The notes under the pieces are model-generated. The model saw only the letters and a program-made list of their open reading frames with translations, ran no database searches and was not told the DNA's origin. A stretch of DNA of 21,049 nt from Phaeoceros laevis (Eukaryota; Anthocerotophyta; Anthocerotopsida; Notothyladales), in assembly GCA_049999765.1 (NCBI GenBank), contig JBNGIQ010009081.1, positions 62,767-83,815 of the forward strand. The letters run 5' to 3'. Within the stretch, counting starts at the first letter, position 1. Each line of letters opens with the position of its first letter. Position numbers and translations under genes: made by a program. This document shows, one piece after another, positions 8,210 through 19,600 of this stretch.

Positions 8210-10111
8210 TCAGCTTGCCAATTGGGCGTTCACCACATCTTCAAATGTCAGCCAGCGCCAGTCTTTCTCGTGAACACCAAAGGCGGAACAGAAGGTGGGG
8301 CAGCCTGGAAGCTCCAAAATGGGGGACTCGTCTCTGTCCATGCAGTCGAGTGCCCCATCATTAGGCAGATCGTCAAGTGGCTGCTTGAGTGCCCCCCACT
8401 GGCACATGTTGGTGGGTTTGTGCACCTGCTCTGGCACCGCAGTGTTCTTCACCAAGCTTTCATGCTTCACAAGCAGGACAGCGAAGGCCAGCATCCTGCC
8501 CTCTTCGGTGCATGTCCAGCCCAGTTCTTGTCTGGCGTTTGCTGCCATTTGCTTCATCTCCCGGTCGTGGCTCTTCATATAGGCCACCTTCTCCGCCAGA
8601 TCGTCCAGGCTGAACACAATCCACGGAATCGTGAATGGCAGAAAAGCAGGCGGGGAGGCAGGAAAAAACAGAAACATGGTCAGTCAGTCTGCATTTCCTG
8701 AATCCTGAGCTGGGAGTTGACAAGCTAGCTGAAACCTCGTGATCACGTACTTGTGATTGACAGGGACGAAGTGGCGTCCAGGTACGAAGAGGGGGTCGAA
8801 GAACTGGTAAAAGGGCGAGCCCTGTCGCACCAGCACCCGATTGTTCATCAACACCCCGCAAGGCCGAGTTGTGCCGAGGCCGCCATCCATCACCAGCTCG
8901 AACTTGAATGCGTCCTTGAGACTGAACTTGATGGGCTGCGCAGCCACAATGCCTTCCCTCCTCATCTCGTGCCGCATCTCGAAATCCAGGACATGGCTCC
9001 ACCTGGAAATCCGCGCGTCCATCAAATCCGGGTAGGCATCGGACATTCGGTGAAGCCTGAGGCGCGGGCTGGACACCCAGTTGTGGGCGTGGATGTTGAA
9101 GTTGGTGGTGGAGCCCCGGAACACCAGCGTGGCGTTCTTGTCCTCCCAGTCCAGCTCCGGGGCCGCCGCCTCGGATGCGTTCCTGGAAGGCATGTACTCG
9201 GGGCCCAGGTCGAGGAAATCGGGCACCAGGAGATCGGAGTGCCCCTCCGCGAAATGGTTGCTCCACACCATGTAATTGGCCCGGGAGCTCCCGCCGAACA
9301 TGAAGGCGCTGGCCGACAGCGGGTGGTCACAGGTGTTGAACAGGAACTCGGTGCGCAGGGCGCTGAGCTTGTACCTGTCCAGAGTGCTCTGCAGGAAGGT
9401 GACGAAGTCGTTGGCTCGGTTGACGCGGTAGGGTTGAAGCAGGAAGCGGCCGTAGCGGAAGTAGACAGAGCCGTCCACAATCCGGACATGCATACAGCAG
9501 GTCATGAGATTGGTGAAGGTGGCAGCCTGCCTGGTGCGGTTCACGTCCCAGCCTCCCCTGCTCCCGAAGCCCTCGGGAATCCCCGGCACCGGGCTCCACG
9601 GCTCCAGATACTCCTTCACCAGCTTCATCACCTGGTAAAGCCTGGTGTCCGAGGTGTCGAAAACATCGCTCGCCGCCCTGAGCTCCTCCACGTCCCCGGC
9701 GCTCACCTCCCTGCTGTGCGCCCTCTTCCACAGAATTTCCGAGAACGTGATGGGGCGCCGCTTGTCCCTGCCCAGGTGGAGCAGAGTCTTCTGGCGGGAG
9801 GGGCACCAGCTCCAGCTGTCTGTGAGCAGGGCCGAGGCGATGTCCGCTGATGAGTCGTCGTGCGCAATATAGGAGTGCAAATTGCAGCTCTTCCGGAACA
9901 TGAGCAGGCTGAACACCGATGAGTAGACAAGCAGGATGAGGAGGTTGAGCGCGTGGGGACGCGATTTGGGCCGAGTCTTGCACGCATAGGCCTTGAACAC
10001 CGGCTGCTGCTGCTGCTGCTGCTGCATCCTCGTTGATGGCGATTTCCGTCTGGACCAGTCTAACGCCTTGCCTCCCCCTCTCCCTGGTGGTGCTGCTGAC
10101 GCTGCTTCCAT
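8210..10111 (-). CDS. Type II membrane glycosyltransferase, family GT90 (CAP10-like)
   Basis: There are two exons, 10111-8751 and 8609-8210. The 141-bp intron has a GTACGT donor and TTCAG acceptor with phase 2 on both sides, and the split codon gives Asn454. The product is 586 residues. A short basic N-terminal tail with a run of seven glutamines precedes one membrane span at about residues 54-72 (ALNLLILLVYSSVFSLLMF), the layout of a Golgi or ER type II anchor. The luminal part carries the Glyco_transf_90 motifs: FRGSTT at 331-336, DARISRW at about 365-371, KFELVMDG at 403-410, and the CGVLMNNRVLV to LFVPGRHFVPV block at 418-451. The family transfers xylose or glucose from UDP-sugars to proteins or polysaccharides; the acceptor here cannot be told from sequence. 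The start codon has a good context (CAACATGG). The exons are GC-rich, which produces long antisense open frames that are not genes. Confidence 0.88.
10003..10025 (-). repeat. CAG trinucleotide repeat encoding poly-Gln
   Basis: An uninterrupted CAG run, read on the minus strand, encodes the seven-glutamine stretch in the cytosolic tail of the GT90 protein. It is a likely length-polymorphic microsatellite. Confidence 0.9.
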
Positions 10112-11339
10112 GTTGCCAGCTAGCCCCCCCCCGAAGTACGTCCTAACCAGGGATTTTCACGGTCCCTGGACCACACTTGGGAAGTTTTAGGTCGTGAAAA
10201 CCGCCACTACCGCCAGGTACAACATACTATAAGCGTCGAGCGCGAAATGCGGGCCATCGTGTAGTAGTGCCTGACCTCCCACGACCCGCGAGCTGCTCGC
10301 GAGCGGGCGCGCCGAGCGGAGATGGCGGGCGCCCAAAAACAACAAAAACAATCTTGAAGAAAGATGGAAGCGAGCTCACCTGGCTCATCAGCAGGCTGGT
10401 GTGGATTCCAACAAACTGCCGACGATGTGATCGATCGCCGCGCCTCCCATTCCCCTCCCGCATCAAGTATTCCTTCTTCCAAGCCATCTGTCTGGAACCG
10501 GAACTGATTCAATCCACGTCCCTGCGGCGTCAGTCTCCTTCTTCTTCAGGACGGCCGATCACATTCCGCATCTCCGCAGCTGCTAGCTAAGTTGCGCACT
10601 TGTAACAGCGATTGTCGCGATCGCGGTGACGGGATTTCAAGTCGTTCCGAGCATCGAATGCTCCCGGACCGGCCGGCGCCCTAGACCGACAGTGGTGTGG
10701 ATAATCACCGACGAGCGCTAGCATGTCCCGCCTCGGGGCCGGACCGCCAATTCTTCCAGCAGGAGAGCTCTACTGCAGAGGGGAGTCTGATGAGGGCGGC
10801 GGCCTTGAACTGAAGGGCAGCTTGACAGGCGTGCTGCTCCTTTGCTGCAGGAAAGAGACGCTGCTGTTGCTGTTGCGAGGGAGGGACCAAGGCTTCTGCA
10901 CATTAGCGACATAGGGTCCAAGCGTACTAAGGTACGCACAGCACGGACGATCAATCATGCCATCTTCTCGGACGTGACTGTCAGCTCGCCAACGACAAAG
11001 TGTGCGGCGTCTGGTAACCAGCCCTCGTCAGTTAAGCCTTCTCCGAGTCGTCGACGAGTCATAATGAGGAGCACATAATGAGCACATAATGAGTATCTTC
11101 AAGCAATGAGTGAATGTGTGAAGAGGACTACTACAAGTTTCATAGGGATGACTTCAAGAGCTGCTTTGCTTTTCTTGTGGGGTGAAGTCTCAGAATAGTT
11201 ATGTATGTCGTCAAGTAAAGTCTTGTCACTTCAGTTCCACTGACCTCTAACAAGGTCCGGGGAAATTTTATTCAGCAAGTCATCTGAGCGGCAACAGAGG
11301 TAACCTTTGCGAGGCTGGGTTTTCAGTTTGGAGGTGAAT
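10112..11339. other. Intergenic: GT90 upstream region and PGL 3' flank
   Basis: The left part must hold the promoter and leader of the GT90 gene and the right part the 3' end of PGL. A run of eight C lies just before the GT90 start (10124-10131), a perfect palindrome CGCGATCGCG lies at 10616-10625, and an 11-bp tandem repeat lies at 11070-11091. Open frames of 60-107 codons in this GC-rich DNA have no recognisable domain and overlap on both strands, so none is called. Confidence 0.5.
11070..11091. repeat. 11-bp tandem repeat, two copies
   Basis: The unit AGCACATAATG is repeated exactly twice between GT90 and PGL, with a further partial unit upstream (ATAATGAGG). Confidence 0.85.
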
Positions 11340-12945
11340 CTACAGCTTGGAGACTGCAGCCTCATCAGCAAACCAGACCAGCTTTCCCGCCACAGGGCCC
11401 ACAATCTGGGCAGGTAGGGAGCCATATGGAACTTCTTCCTGGAAAATGCTCTTTACCTTGTCTGCCTTACCTGAGCCAGTGGCCACAAATGCAATGTTGG
11501 CTGCCGCATTGATCACTGGGAACGTCAGTGTGATCCTCTCTGCTGGGGGCTTCGGTGAGTCGGTTATGGAGGCCACCCACTTGTCTTTGACGTGGACTAA
11601 CGGATGATTTGGGAAAAGAGACGCAACATGTCCGTCTGGCCCCATCCCAAGCAGAATGAGATCAAATCTCGGATAGATCTCTAGCACCTGCAGAACCTGT
11701 GTTCCAACAAGGTGCCGCAGACCAGTCTCATAAGCCTCAGCAGCTCCTTCGGGTGGTAACGCATCGTTGATGGCGTGCACTTGCCCTGGTGGGATGGGTA
11801 CCTGACATATACAGACACCGTTCCGACCAACCTTGTACTCAGCATAGCAGCTCGGTACAAAGGCATCACAGATTACACTTCAAGACCCTTCAGCATAGAA
11901 ACTCACCTTTGACAAGAGGCCATCTTGTGCGAGTTTGTAGTTGCTGTCAGGGTGATCCAGTTTCACAACTCGTTCGTCCGCCCAGAATACATGCCACTTT
12001 GCCCAGTCGATTTGACCCAGATATGGTTCTTCAGTTAGCTTGCTGCATCCACATCGGTCATCGGCATCACACAACTAAAATTATGTTGCTTTCCCGCATG
12101 TAGAGTAAGTTCCACCCACCGTTTGGTGAATGATACATGAAGCTGGAGCGGACGGCATCACATTACACACCCTAGCCTGGCGTACTAATACTGCCCAAGG
12201 TGTAGTAGAAGTTGAAGGGAAAAGAAGAAAACCACTGAGTGGAAAACTCTTGCAACTACCAAGTACCTGAGAGTGCTGATGAGTGAGCCTCCCGACAGGA
12301 CCACCGTGAAAACTCCTCTCTCTTTCACCGCTATCGCTGACAGCTCGGCAACATACTCAGCAAGTTCACTGCTCAGCTCATTCACGTTTCCAAAAACCTT
12401 CAGCTCCACTCCTGGTTTCACCTGCACGGGAGTCGTCATCTCGTTCGTGTCACTTGAGCTTAACCTGCTTGCTAACGTGGTCAAGCCCGTCCCTCCGAGT
12501 CTGAAGACAAGGCCTGTAGCTCCCGGAGGCCGTAAGGGGCTATCACTCCCTGCAAATTCTGAGCGGCCGAAGAACAAGATGCCAGAGCCTACTGCCTGTG
12601 CGCAACGGCTTGTGGCAAAAACTGTGGGCCGTCTACCTGAACCTGAAGCAAAACGAAAGGAATTTGCAGCCCTCAAACAGGTCTACCCGGAATCTGTTCA
12701 GAAGAACTGGAAAGAGCATACACAAACTGCATTTGCCCTCAGCTTTCGAAGTCCGTTCCAGCAGTTCCTTGAAGTACGATCACCAGGGTTTGGGCATCGA
12801 AGAGTAGGGGTGTATAGGGCTGGAGAGTCTTCAAGAAACGGAGACAAAATGCACAGACAACCACGTAACTGCAGCACTCACCTGAAGTAGCAGCAGAGCA
12901 GGATGAAGTGGGGGAAGAAGACACTAGGTGCATCGATTTGGCCAT
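11340..12945 (-). CDS. PGL: 6-phosphogluconolactonase, plastid/peroxisome type
   Basis: There are four exons: 12945-12882, 12642-12267, 12042-11907 and 11801-11340. Introns of 239, 224 and 105 bp are all GT-AG with matching phases 1, 2 and 0, giving 345 residues. The enzyme hydrolyses 6-phosphogluconolactone to 6-phosphogluconate, the second step of the oxidative pentose phosphate pathway. Family motifs are all present: VLSGGSL at about 137-143, WADERVV at 167-173 followed by DHPDSNYKL, and GMGPDGHVASLFP at 244-256 in the catalytic region. The first 65 or so residues are rich in Ser, Ala and Arg with few acids, like a chloroplast transit peptide. The protein ends in SKL, a canonical peroxisomal PTS1. 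The same combination is known in Arabidopsis PGL3, which goes to both compartments. The start is set by exon 1; the exon 2 frame alone has an upstream stop. The stop codon of the next gene lies only 246 bp upstream. Confidence 0.94.
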
Positions 12946-13191
12946 ATGCTGTACTCTCAGCAGCTCTTGTGTCCCAACTCAAATTGCAAAAGCTTTGCCC
13001 CAATCGGGAGTAGCCAAGTACAACCACGAAAGATGCATGCACCACAACCGGCACTTGGCGGTGTCGTTAGAAAACCAGGAGTCCATCCGATTTTGCCTTC
13101 CTAAAAATGCTACAGTAGCTGGCTAGAGTCGCTAGACTAGGTTTTGTAACTGAAAGTTGCATCTCGATTTTAGGAGGTGAGAAGTTCAAAA
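12946..13191 (-). promoter_or_regulatory. Short spacer: PGL promoter/leader and GT92 3' end
   Basis: These 246 bp separate the GT92 stop codon from the PGL start codon, both genes on the minus strand. The spacer must hold the GT92 3' untranslated region and polyadenylation site as well as the PGL leader and core promoter, unless the PGL promoter extends into GT92. No clear TATA box or AATAAA is seen. Confidence 0.45.
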
Positions 13192-14994
13192 TTAAGAACT
13201 AAGCTTCCCGAACAGTGACGAGTTCCGAGATCTTGTTACCATATCCGGCACCGACGTGTCCTCTACATATTGGTCGAAGTACTCAGGGTGAACCCTTTTC
13301 TCAACGGGCACAGACGTATCAACGATGTGCGCGCATAGGGCCACATACGGGATCAAAACACCACGATAGTGGTGAACTCTCGCAACATTTGCGTCTAAAT
13401 CAACTCCGTGGAGCTCAGCAGCAACAGGGCCGTTTTCTCCCGTATAGAAAACCTTCTGAGGATTAAGGGCAACTTTCCGATGCCCAATCGACCCAGGGCA
13501 CTTCCAGGGATCCATCTCATCCCTGCATACGTGATCAAAACCTTCAGCACTTCCCAGCACGAAAACTATAAGCAGCTTGTCCGATACAGGGAGAATGACT
13601 TACTTGTCACAGAGAGGTTTTCGCTGCCGCCAAAGCATTCGCTGGATGGGCCACTCAAGGTCATTTCCAGCGTGTGTGCAATGTGATGGGTCGGCCAGGA
13701 CGCTGCCAAAGCTAACATAAGAAGATTCCCTGTGTGGGTCTAAGATGTCGTTGATGTTTGCAGGTGGCATAACATTCAAAAACTCATCGAAGTCGAGAAA
13801 AAATGTCCAGTTCGCTGTAAACCGGGAGCGGTGAAGGCAGTCATTGTTGAAAAGAAGGCGATTGTTTCTCCATCCTGGATATAACTGTGCATCTTGTACA
13901 GAAGTGATACTCAGCACCTTCTTGTTGATGAATGGCTGGAAGAGTTTTTGGTCCCGAACGTTTAGACCCCCCAGATCATAGAAGAAGAAATATACGTTCC
14001 CTTCCCACAGTTGAAGATGGTACACAAGCCACTGTCTGATCCATTCCGCTCGGATGGAAGAGGTAATAGGAGAACCACAAAATGCGTACTTGAATGGAGG
14101 TTGCTTTCGTCGACTGACTTTCGCTATTTCTGCTCCACCTTTTTTCTCTCGCAAGGCAAGGATCCGTTGCACCTATCACGCACAGTGGTTCTTGTTGTCA
14201 TAAGCGGTACAAAAACACAACAGGCAGAAGCACGTAACTGTCATGACTCAGCATACCTCTCCAGGCTCTGCACCAGTGGGGATTGTCAGGAACAGAAGCC
14301 CTCCAATACCATCAGCACCTACATCCTCCTTAAATGCACATTTCACGACCACGGTTGCATAGGGGCTTCCAGTTTCTTCCTTCTTGGCATGAAGTACATT
14401 AGCATCTACCCGTACTATGAGCTCAGAATCGGCTGACAGGGGTATCCCACTGCTACTCTGATGCCACTCACACTGATGGATAGGTCTATCAAAGTGCTGG
14501 GCAACCTGTGAGGTTAGCCCAACAATTGAAAAAACCTTGGAAGAAAACCTGCGAGCACTGAACTGCACAAAGAAAAAATGACCAAAGCCCTGTGGATGTA
14601 GCCTGTATGGAGACGCTTCTTGAGGGGGCTCCTCCTCATCCCCAGTCTCCACAAAGACATCTACTGTAGCTGTTCCAAGCGGAGGTTGGTCTTCTCCATC
14701 AAAAAAGTCTGCATCTCTGTCCGTTTCAAGAGTTTTATCCTCACTCTCAAGGAGACCGTTAAGGTCATCAGTCTGGAGTTTGTGGTGAAGTGCTGCCGTT
14801 CCATGCTTTGTCACATTGACAAGCGTATAGGGGACTTGAGGATCGCTGAGTCCAACCACAGAGGCAGAATAGAGGCTGCACGGATTTGCTCTGCTGCCGA
14901 ACAGGAACCAGTTGAGTGGAATCTGAAGAACGAGAGCGGTGAATATCACCAAAAGAATAATCCGCAGAGATTCCAAGGACCTGAGGTGTGCCAT
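13192..14994 (-). CDS. GT92 (DUF23) glycosyltransferase, galactan synthase-like
   Basis: There are three exons: 14994-14257, 14172-13604 and 13522-13192. Introns of 84 and 81 bp are GT-AG with phases 0 and 2, giving 545 residues. An N-terminal membrane anchor (about residues 12-33, IILLVIFTALVLQIPLNWFLF) makes this a type II, probably Golgi, enzyme. The catalytic domain starts near residue 275: YAFCGSP, then IRQWLVYHLQLW, FYDLGG, the metal-binding DXD motif within FFLDFDEF (Asp373 and Asp375), and a C-terminal CPGSIGHRK and HHYRG. This series matches GT92, whose plant members (GALS) extend beta-1,4-galactan side chains of pectin from UDP-galactose. The preceding 200 residues correspond to the extra N-terminal domain of that family and hold an unusually acidic stretch (about 85-120, E/D-rich). 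Acceptor specificity is inference. Confidence 0.87.
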
Positions 14995-15101
14995 CTCTAT
15001 ATAGAACTGCTCTCTGGACTTAGGTTTTGATCAGCAGCTAGATCAGTCAGATGATTTGAGGAGCAGTTGAATCCTTGAAAGTAGGGTTGCACCACTAAAG
15101 C

Positions 15102-15173
15102 TTAACGCCACTTTGAATGCCTGTGTTGACACTCCGCAATGACATCTTTAATGTTCCTGTGGATCCGCACCAT
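15102..15173 (-). promoter_or_regulatory. Candidate upstream ORF in the GT92 leader (23 codons)
   Basis: On the minus strand, ATG at 15173 opens a 23-residue frame (begins MVRIHRNIKDVIAEC) ending at TAA 15104-15102. The stop is 107 nt before the GT92 start codon. Its start context is strong (A at -3, G at +4: CAACATGG). An excellent splice acceptor (TTTCTTACAG) ends at 15197 just upstream, so this is plausibly the last leader exon following a 5' UTR intron. The composition resembles a real peptide more than random leader. If transcribed it would be expected to lower or regulate translation of GT92. It could equally be a chance ORF. Confidence 0.4.
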
Positions 15174-16656
15174 GTTGGTATATAATGGACTGACGCCTGT
15201 AAGAAACAGCCCGAAATTCAGCTGGTGAGAAGAAGGAAATGACAGGCATTAAAAGAGCCAATACTACTCGGAACCAGCAAACAGGCGAGGCATTTCAGGT
15301 TGGGATCAGCACCACACTGCCAGGCCGTCTGCGTTGAGTCAATTGGTCCAGTCCTTCACGTTTTGTGCAGGTGTGAGATCCAAAACTGAGGTTCACCTAT
15401 TGGTACTTATCGATAGACGCCATCGGACATGTGTCGAAGGCACACTTCACCGCAAAGAGATGTCATCCACCTCTGGAAACGCACTTTGGCCCCGGACAGG
15501 ATGCACAAGTCGGCATTCCCATTCAAACCCGTGGACTACACGAGTTCTCCACTGAAAAAACAGCAGAGTGTGGGAGCAGTCGGCTTTAGAGACTGTACGC
15601 TCGTTGCGGCACAGACAGGAGTAAACTAATCTTAATCCGTGCAACAATAGCAGGCACTCAAAACCAAGCAGACAAACTGCCAGAGAAACTTGCTGCAGAA
15701 TGCAGCAAGAAATTGAGAAGAGAGCAAAGAAACGATGCTATGGAATTCAACTACTTCCTCAATTGTGCAAAATAGCACCGACTGCCATGAGCAAACAATT
15801 GGATGCATCCACAAACTAGCTACAAGGTCAAAAGCCAATAGTCCAATCTCCGGTATCCACAAGCCTGCTGCCACACCACAAGCGGACAGCCACGAGAGTA
15901 GTCGAGTGGGAAAGGAATCGGCAGTCACAGAAAATCAAGCACGGACCAGAGCCTTGCGGCAACCTCCTCCAGATGTAAACACTCAAACAGCAAAAGAAGA
16001 AACACTCTGCTAAGCAAGCTGCTGATGACTATGCTCACCACAACCGCACACAACCTGTGCAGGGAAAAAACTGTGCGCGGGCAGGGACCGCCGCAGAGAG
16101 GTTGCCCCGCCGATGAGAGAGGTTTAAGCAGGCAGTCCAGCTTCTGACACACTCTGCTAAACTATGGAGCACAATTGTACCATCGGATCTACAGATTAGG
16201 AGCCGCAATTCTTTCCCAATGCTTGCCCGCCGGCATTGCAAGCAGAAGTTCAATGTTGCGCATCTTTACTCACCTGCATCATTTGTCTATGTCGCAACCA
16301 CCGAGGCTCTCTGATACCGACCAGCTTCTCAGGCCTCACCAGCCTTCAGAAGTTGACAGCCAATGGACAGACAGAGAGTGAGCGCACCTAGTCGTATTTA
16401 AACATTGTTTAAACGATCTTCGCTCTATCGTAACATCGCGCGGAAGGGTTTGTCGTGTGAGCGAATATCGACCAGACTCCACGAGGTCTACATTTCAGTC
16501 CTCTCCTCCCCAGCCCGCGTAGACTTCCTTCCCGTGCCAAGGATATCGACCAGACACTCCATAAAATCGACTATCACGCCCGGGGGAACTTTATTGATTG
16601 GCACAAGGTGTGACAATATGTTACTTCATTGGCAAAGCTGCAGATGGTGCTCAGCT
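15174..16656. other. Intergenic between GT92 and TFB2
   Basis: This stretch should contain the promoter and probable 5' UTR intron of GT92 (acceptor ending at 15197) and, at its right end, the TFB2 3' untranslated region. The scattered open frames of 60-110 codons lack domains. ATATCGACCAGAC occurs at about 16465 and, followed by ACTCC rather than TCC, again near 16542. No tRNA or other RNA gene was found by eye. Confidence 0.45.
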
Positions 16657-19600
16657 CTAGCGGCCAACTTGTCGACTTATGAACGCCCTCATCGTTTCAT
16701 GCAAATCTGCCCGAACGATCATCTTCCGGCTAGCTGAATCAGAATAAAGAAGACCCCCCAAGCTCCTGGCGTATTCCAGCACCGCTTCAAATACCTCCTG
16801 GCAATACGGCCCATGTCAAAGAAACTCCTGCATGTTCTGAGTCCCAGTATACTACGTCTTAAGAAGATCGCATGCTATGAAGATATGATTCTTACCGGTG
16901 GCTGAAAATCGTCATACAAACATGAGGGTGCTAACAGCACTCGATTCCGATCTTGCTCCCACAAGCGAATCTGTGTAATCAGATATAATTCACAACGGTT
17001 CATGCATATTCACAGCAAGGAGACAAAAGTGCAACCCGAGCTCAGGAGTAGAGGGAAGTCGACAACACCTGATCTACTACGGTCTCTGGAACCACCGGCA
17101 CCTTTCTAGCAACCTGAGGATGAGCATGTTTTTGCAAGAACAAAACAATCTGCACAAAGACGCTCACTGTCAACAACCTGGACCCACTACAAAGGGCAGA
17201 GTAGGTCAATGGTGCAGTAAATACCCGATCAGCGTTGATGCCACTTGCGAATGCTGCGCTGACACTGTCCTTCGTGAGTGACCCTACAACAATATTTGGT
17301 AGCTGGTACTCAAGCCTGCATTAAGCTTAGGCTTCAGACATCCTGGCATAGCTCGTATTGTAACATTGCCCAGTAAGTACTCATGTTCCTCACCGGACAA
17401 ACAGGCGTAGAATTTCTGTTTGCAGTTTTGAAGATGTATATGCATAGACTCTGAAGTTGGTCTCCACAACAACAAAACCCTGTCATGACAACACCACACT
17501 TAAGGATCAAGCACTAGCTCGTTGACAATCAGCATTACTACAGGACACAAACCTGGCATGTCTCTTTCACATAACTTCGCATGTGGTGTGAAGATGTGCC
17601 AGCTTACCTCCGACGGCTGTACACTACCAGACTCCGAAAGGCTTGCAGAAAGATTAGCAGCTAACTTAGTGGGTATAAACCACTTTTCTTTCATGCCCTG
17701 TAACATCAATAAGTCCTCTCAGAGTGGAAGCTACATTCCTGCACAAAGTTACTGAACATGTTTCTCAGAAGAATTTAAGTAGCATAGCAAATTACACCTC
17801 TTGGAGATGTACTAATCCAAGTACCGCCAGTTCGTTAACAATGTTTTGCTGCATGGCTGTCAAACTCTTCATATTGTAAGGCTGTATGGCACATAGCTTT
17901 TGCATTAGCTGACAGGAAAAGTTGACAATATAGACAGGGGTTAAGTTTGACATGACAAAAAACTTCATTATGTTTGAGGTGCTGCCAGTCATACACAAAT
18001 CTTGAGCAGCTCCTCTTCCAGAAGTTGTATGGGCTCAAACATACCTCGCCAACGACATGAAATCCAAGTTCCAGCAGAAAGGAAATCATCTCCCCACTAT
18101 CCAAGCCTCGATCCTGATTCAGATGCAGCCCAATTTGTAAACTGAGAAATGCAACACATACGGACATACCGACAGACAGATGAGGCCATGAACCTCAACA
18201 ATGACACAACAAACACACGAGGAAAAGCCTACCTCTGCAGCTGCTACATACTCTCGTACTATCTGCCAAAGCTGGGAATTTATGTCCATCAGCTGCAGCA
18301 TGAAAAGCAGTATGCCGAAAGTGAGCACAACAAAGTGGTGGTTACACACCCAAGCTGGGCAACAAGAAATGTCTGCCGCCAGGAGCCATACCAAAAATTG
18401 GAATCCTCTGTCAGTTATCCTCGATTGCTCATTTCCTCTGATATTGGAATGGAACAACATCAGCTGCATATACAAAGTAATTCTCAAGTAGTCCAACTTT
18501 ATTATTAACACGGAGAAGACATTAATGCAGCTGCTTTGAAGGGGCACCAGCAGACATGTCAGATAGAATACATGACCGCCGTCAAGAGCCCCGCACGCTG
18601 AAAAGTTTGGGTGATAAAGGGATCTGATCGTGTTGAGCTCCCTTCAGACCCAGCTGAGCTCACAAGTTGTAGCAAAACCAACTGTATGCCAAACATAGAC
18701 AATGGTCAGAAGACCATGACAATAAGAAAAGTGCATATCAGATGACTCTGTTCGAAGATCAAATATAAGCAAGCAGACTTCAACACAGTATGGGACTGAA
18801 CAGAACGTCCAAACAAGCTGTCTGAAGTAGAAACAAGGAATCAAATGCAACACCCCTCACCTCCCATTGAGTGGTGGAGTAGAGATCGAGCTCTGCTCGT
18901 GTAGGAACTCTTGCAGCAATTTTCCTGGACATTGGCTCCCTTGCAGGACCTCCTCTGCAATATCCAAACAGGTACGAACCAGATTATTGTCGGTCTTCGA
19001 AACTCCTACTCGAAAGGAGCAAGGTTCATCTGAAACGCTTGCCTGGAACAAATCACATTGCATGCCGGGGTGAAGAGCTAAAGAAGGTGTGCAAAAGCAT
19101 GTCCCACCCGTTTAGTAGGGCTTGCTGTAATTGCTTCTGTAACTTGGCGTTCAGCACATAGCTAGCTCCTTTTTTCCTGCATCCAAGAAGGTAACTTCCC
19201 AGCTGAGACAAGTTGTATTAATTGTCAAGCAGTAAAAGCAGCAGGCACGAGAGTCTCAATCAACCACCACGTCTCAGCGCAGACAGAGTAACTTCAACAG
19301 CATAAAGTGCTGATGCTGGAGGTAGTAGAAGAACTACCAATCCTGCAGACAATCTCGAAACGCTTGCAAGCAGCAGATTTGAAATGATGCCAGCAAGGAT
19401 GAATGGCTGTGACCACCTGTCTGGAACCTCAATGATCACCCTCAATTGCTCAAGTCGATCGATAGCCAGTTTGTGTTTCGATGAAGCTTCCGGCAGGGTC
19501 CACTCTTGCAGCATCTTCGCAGGTACTGCTGCCTCCACGTACAACAATCTCAAGACATATTGCTTTGCTAGAGGGGGCAAGGACCTGCATTCAATCAGCT

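Noticed and set aside
8753-9850. 365-codon plus-strand open frame
   Set aside because: It is exactly antisense to GT90 exon 1. GC-rich third positions suppress stops on the opposite strand, and the translation is E/V/H/A-rich with no domain.
12267-12676. PGL starting from a non-ATG codon within exon 2
   Set aside because: An in-frame stop lies just upstream. A small first exon (12945-12882) with a perfect GTGAGT donor gives a proper ATG and transit peptide.
19010-19042. 33-bp microexon of TFB2 encoding QAFQMNL...
   Set aside because: It fits splice rules, but the exon at 19176-19108 supplies the expected KKGASYVLN segment and joins the next exon in phase. The microexon would shorten a conserved region.
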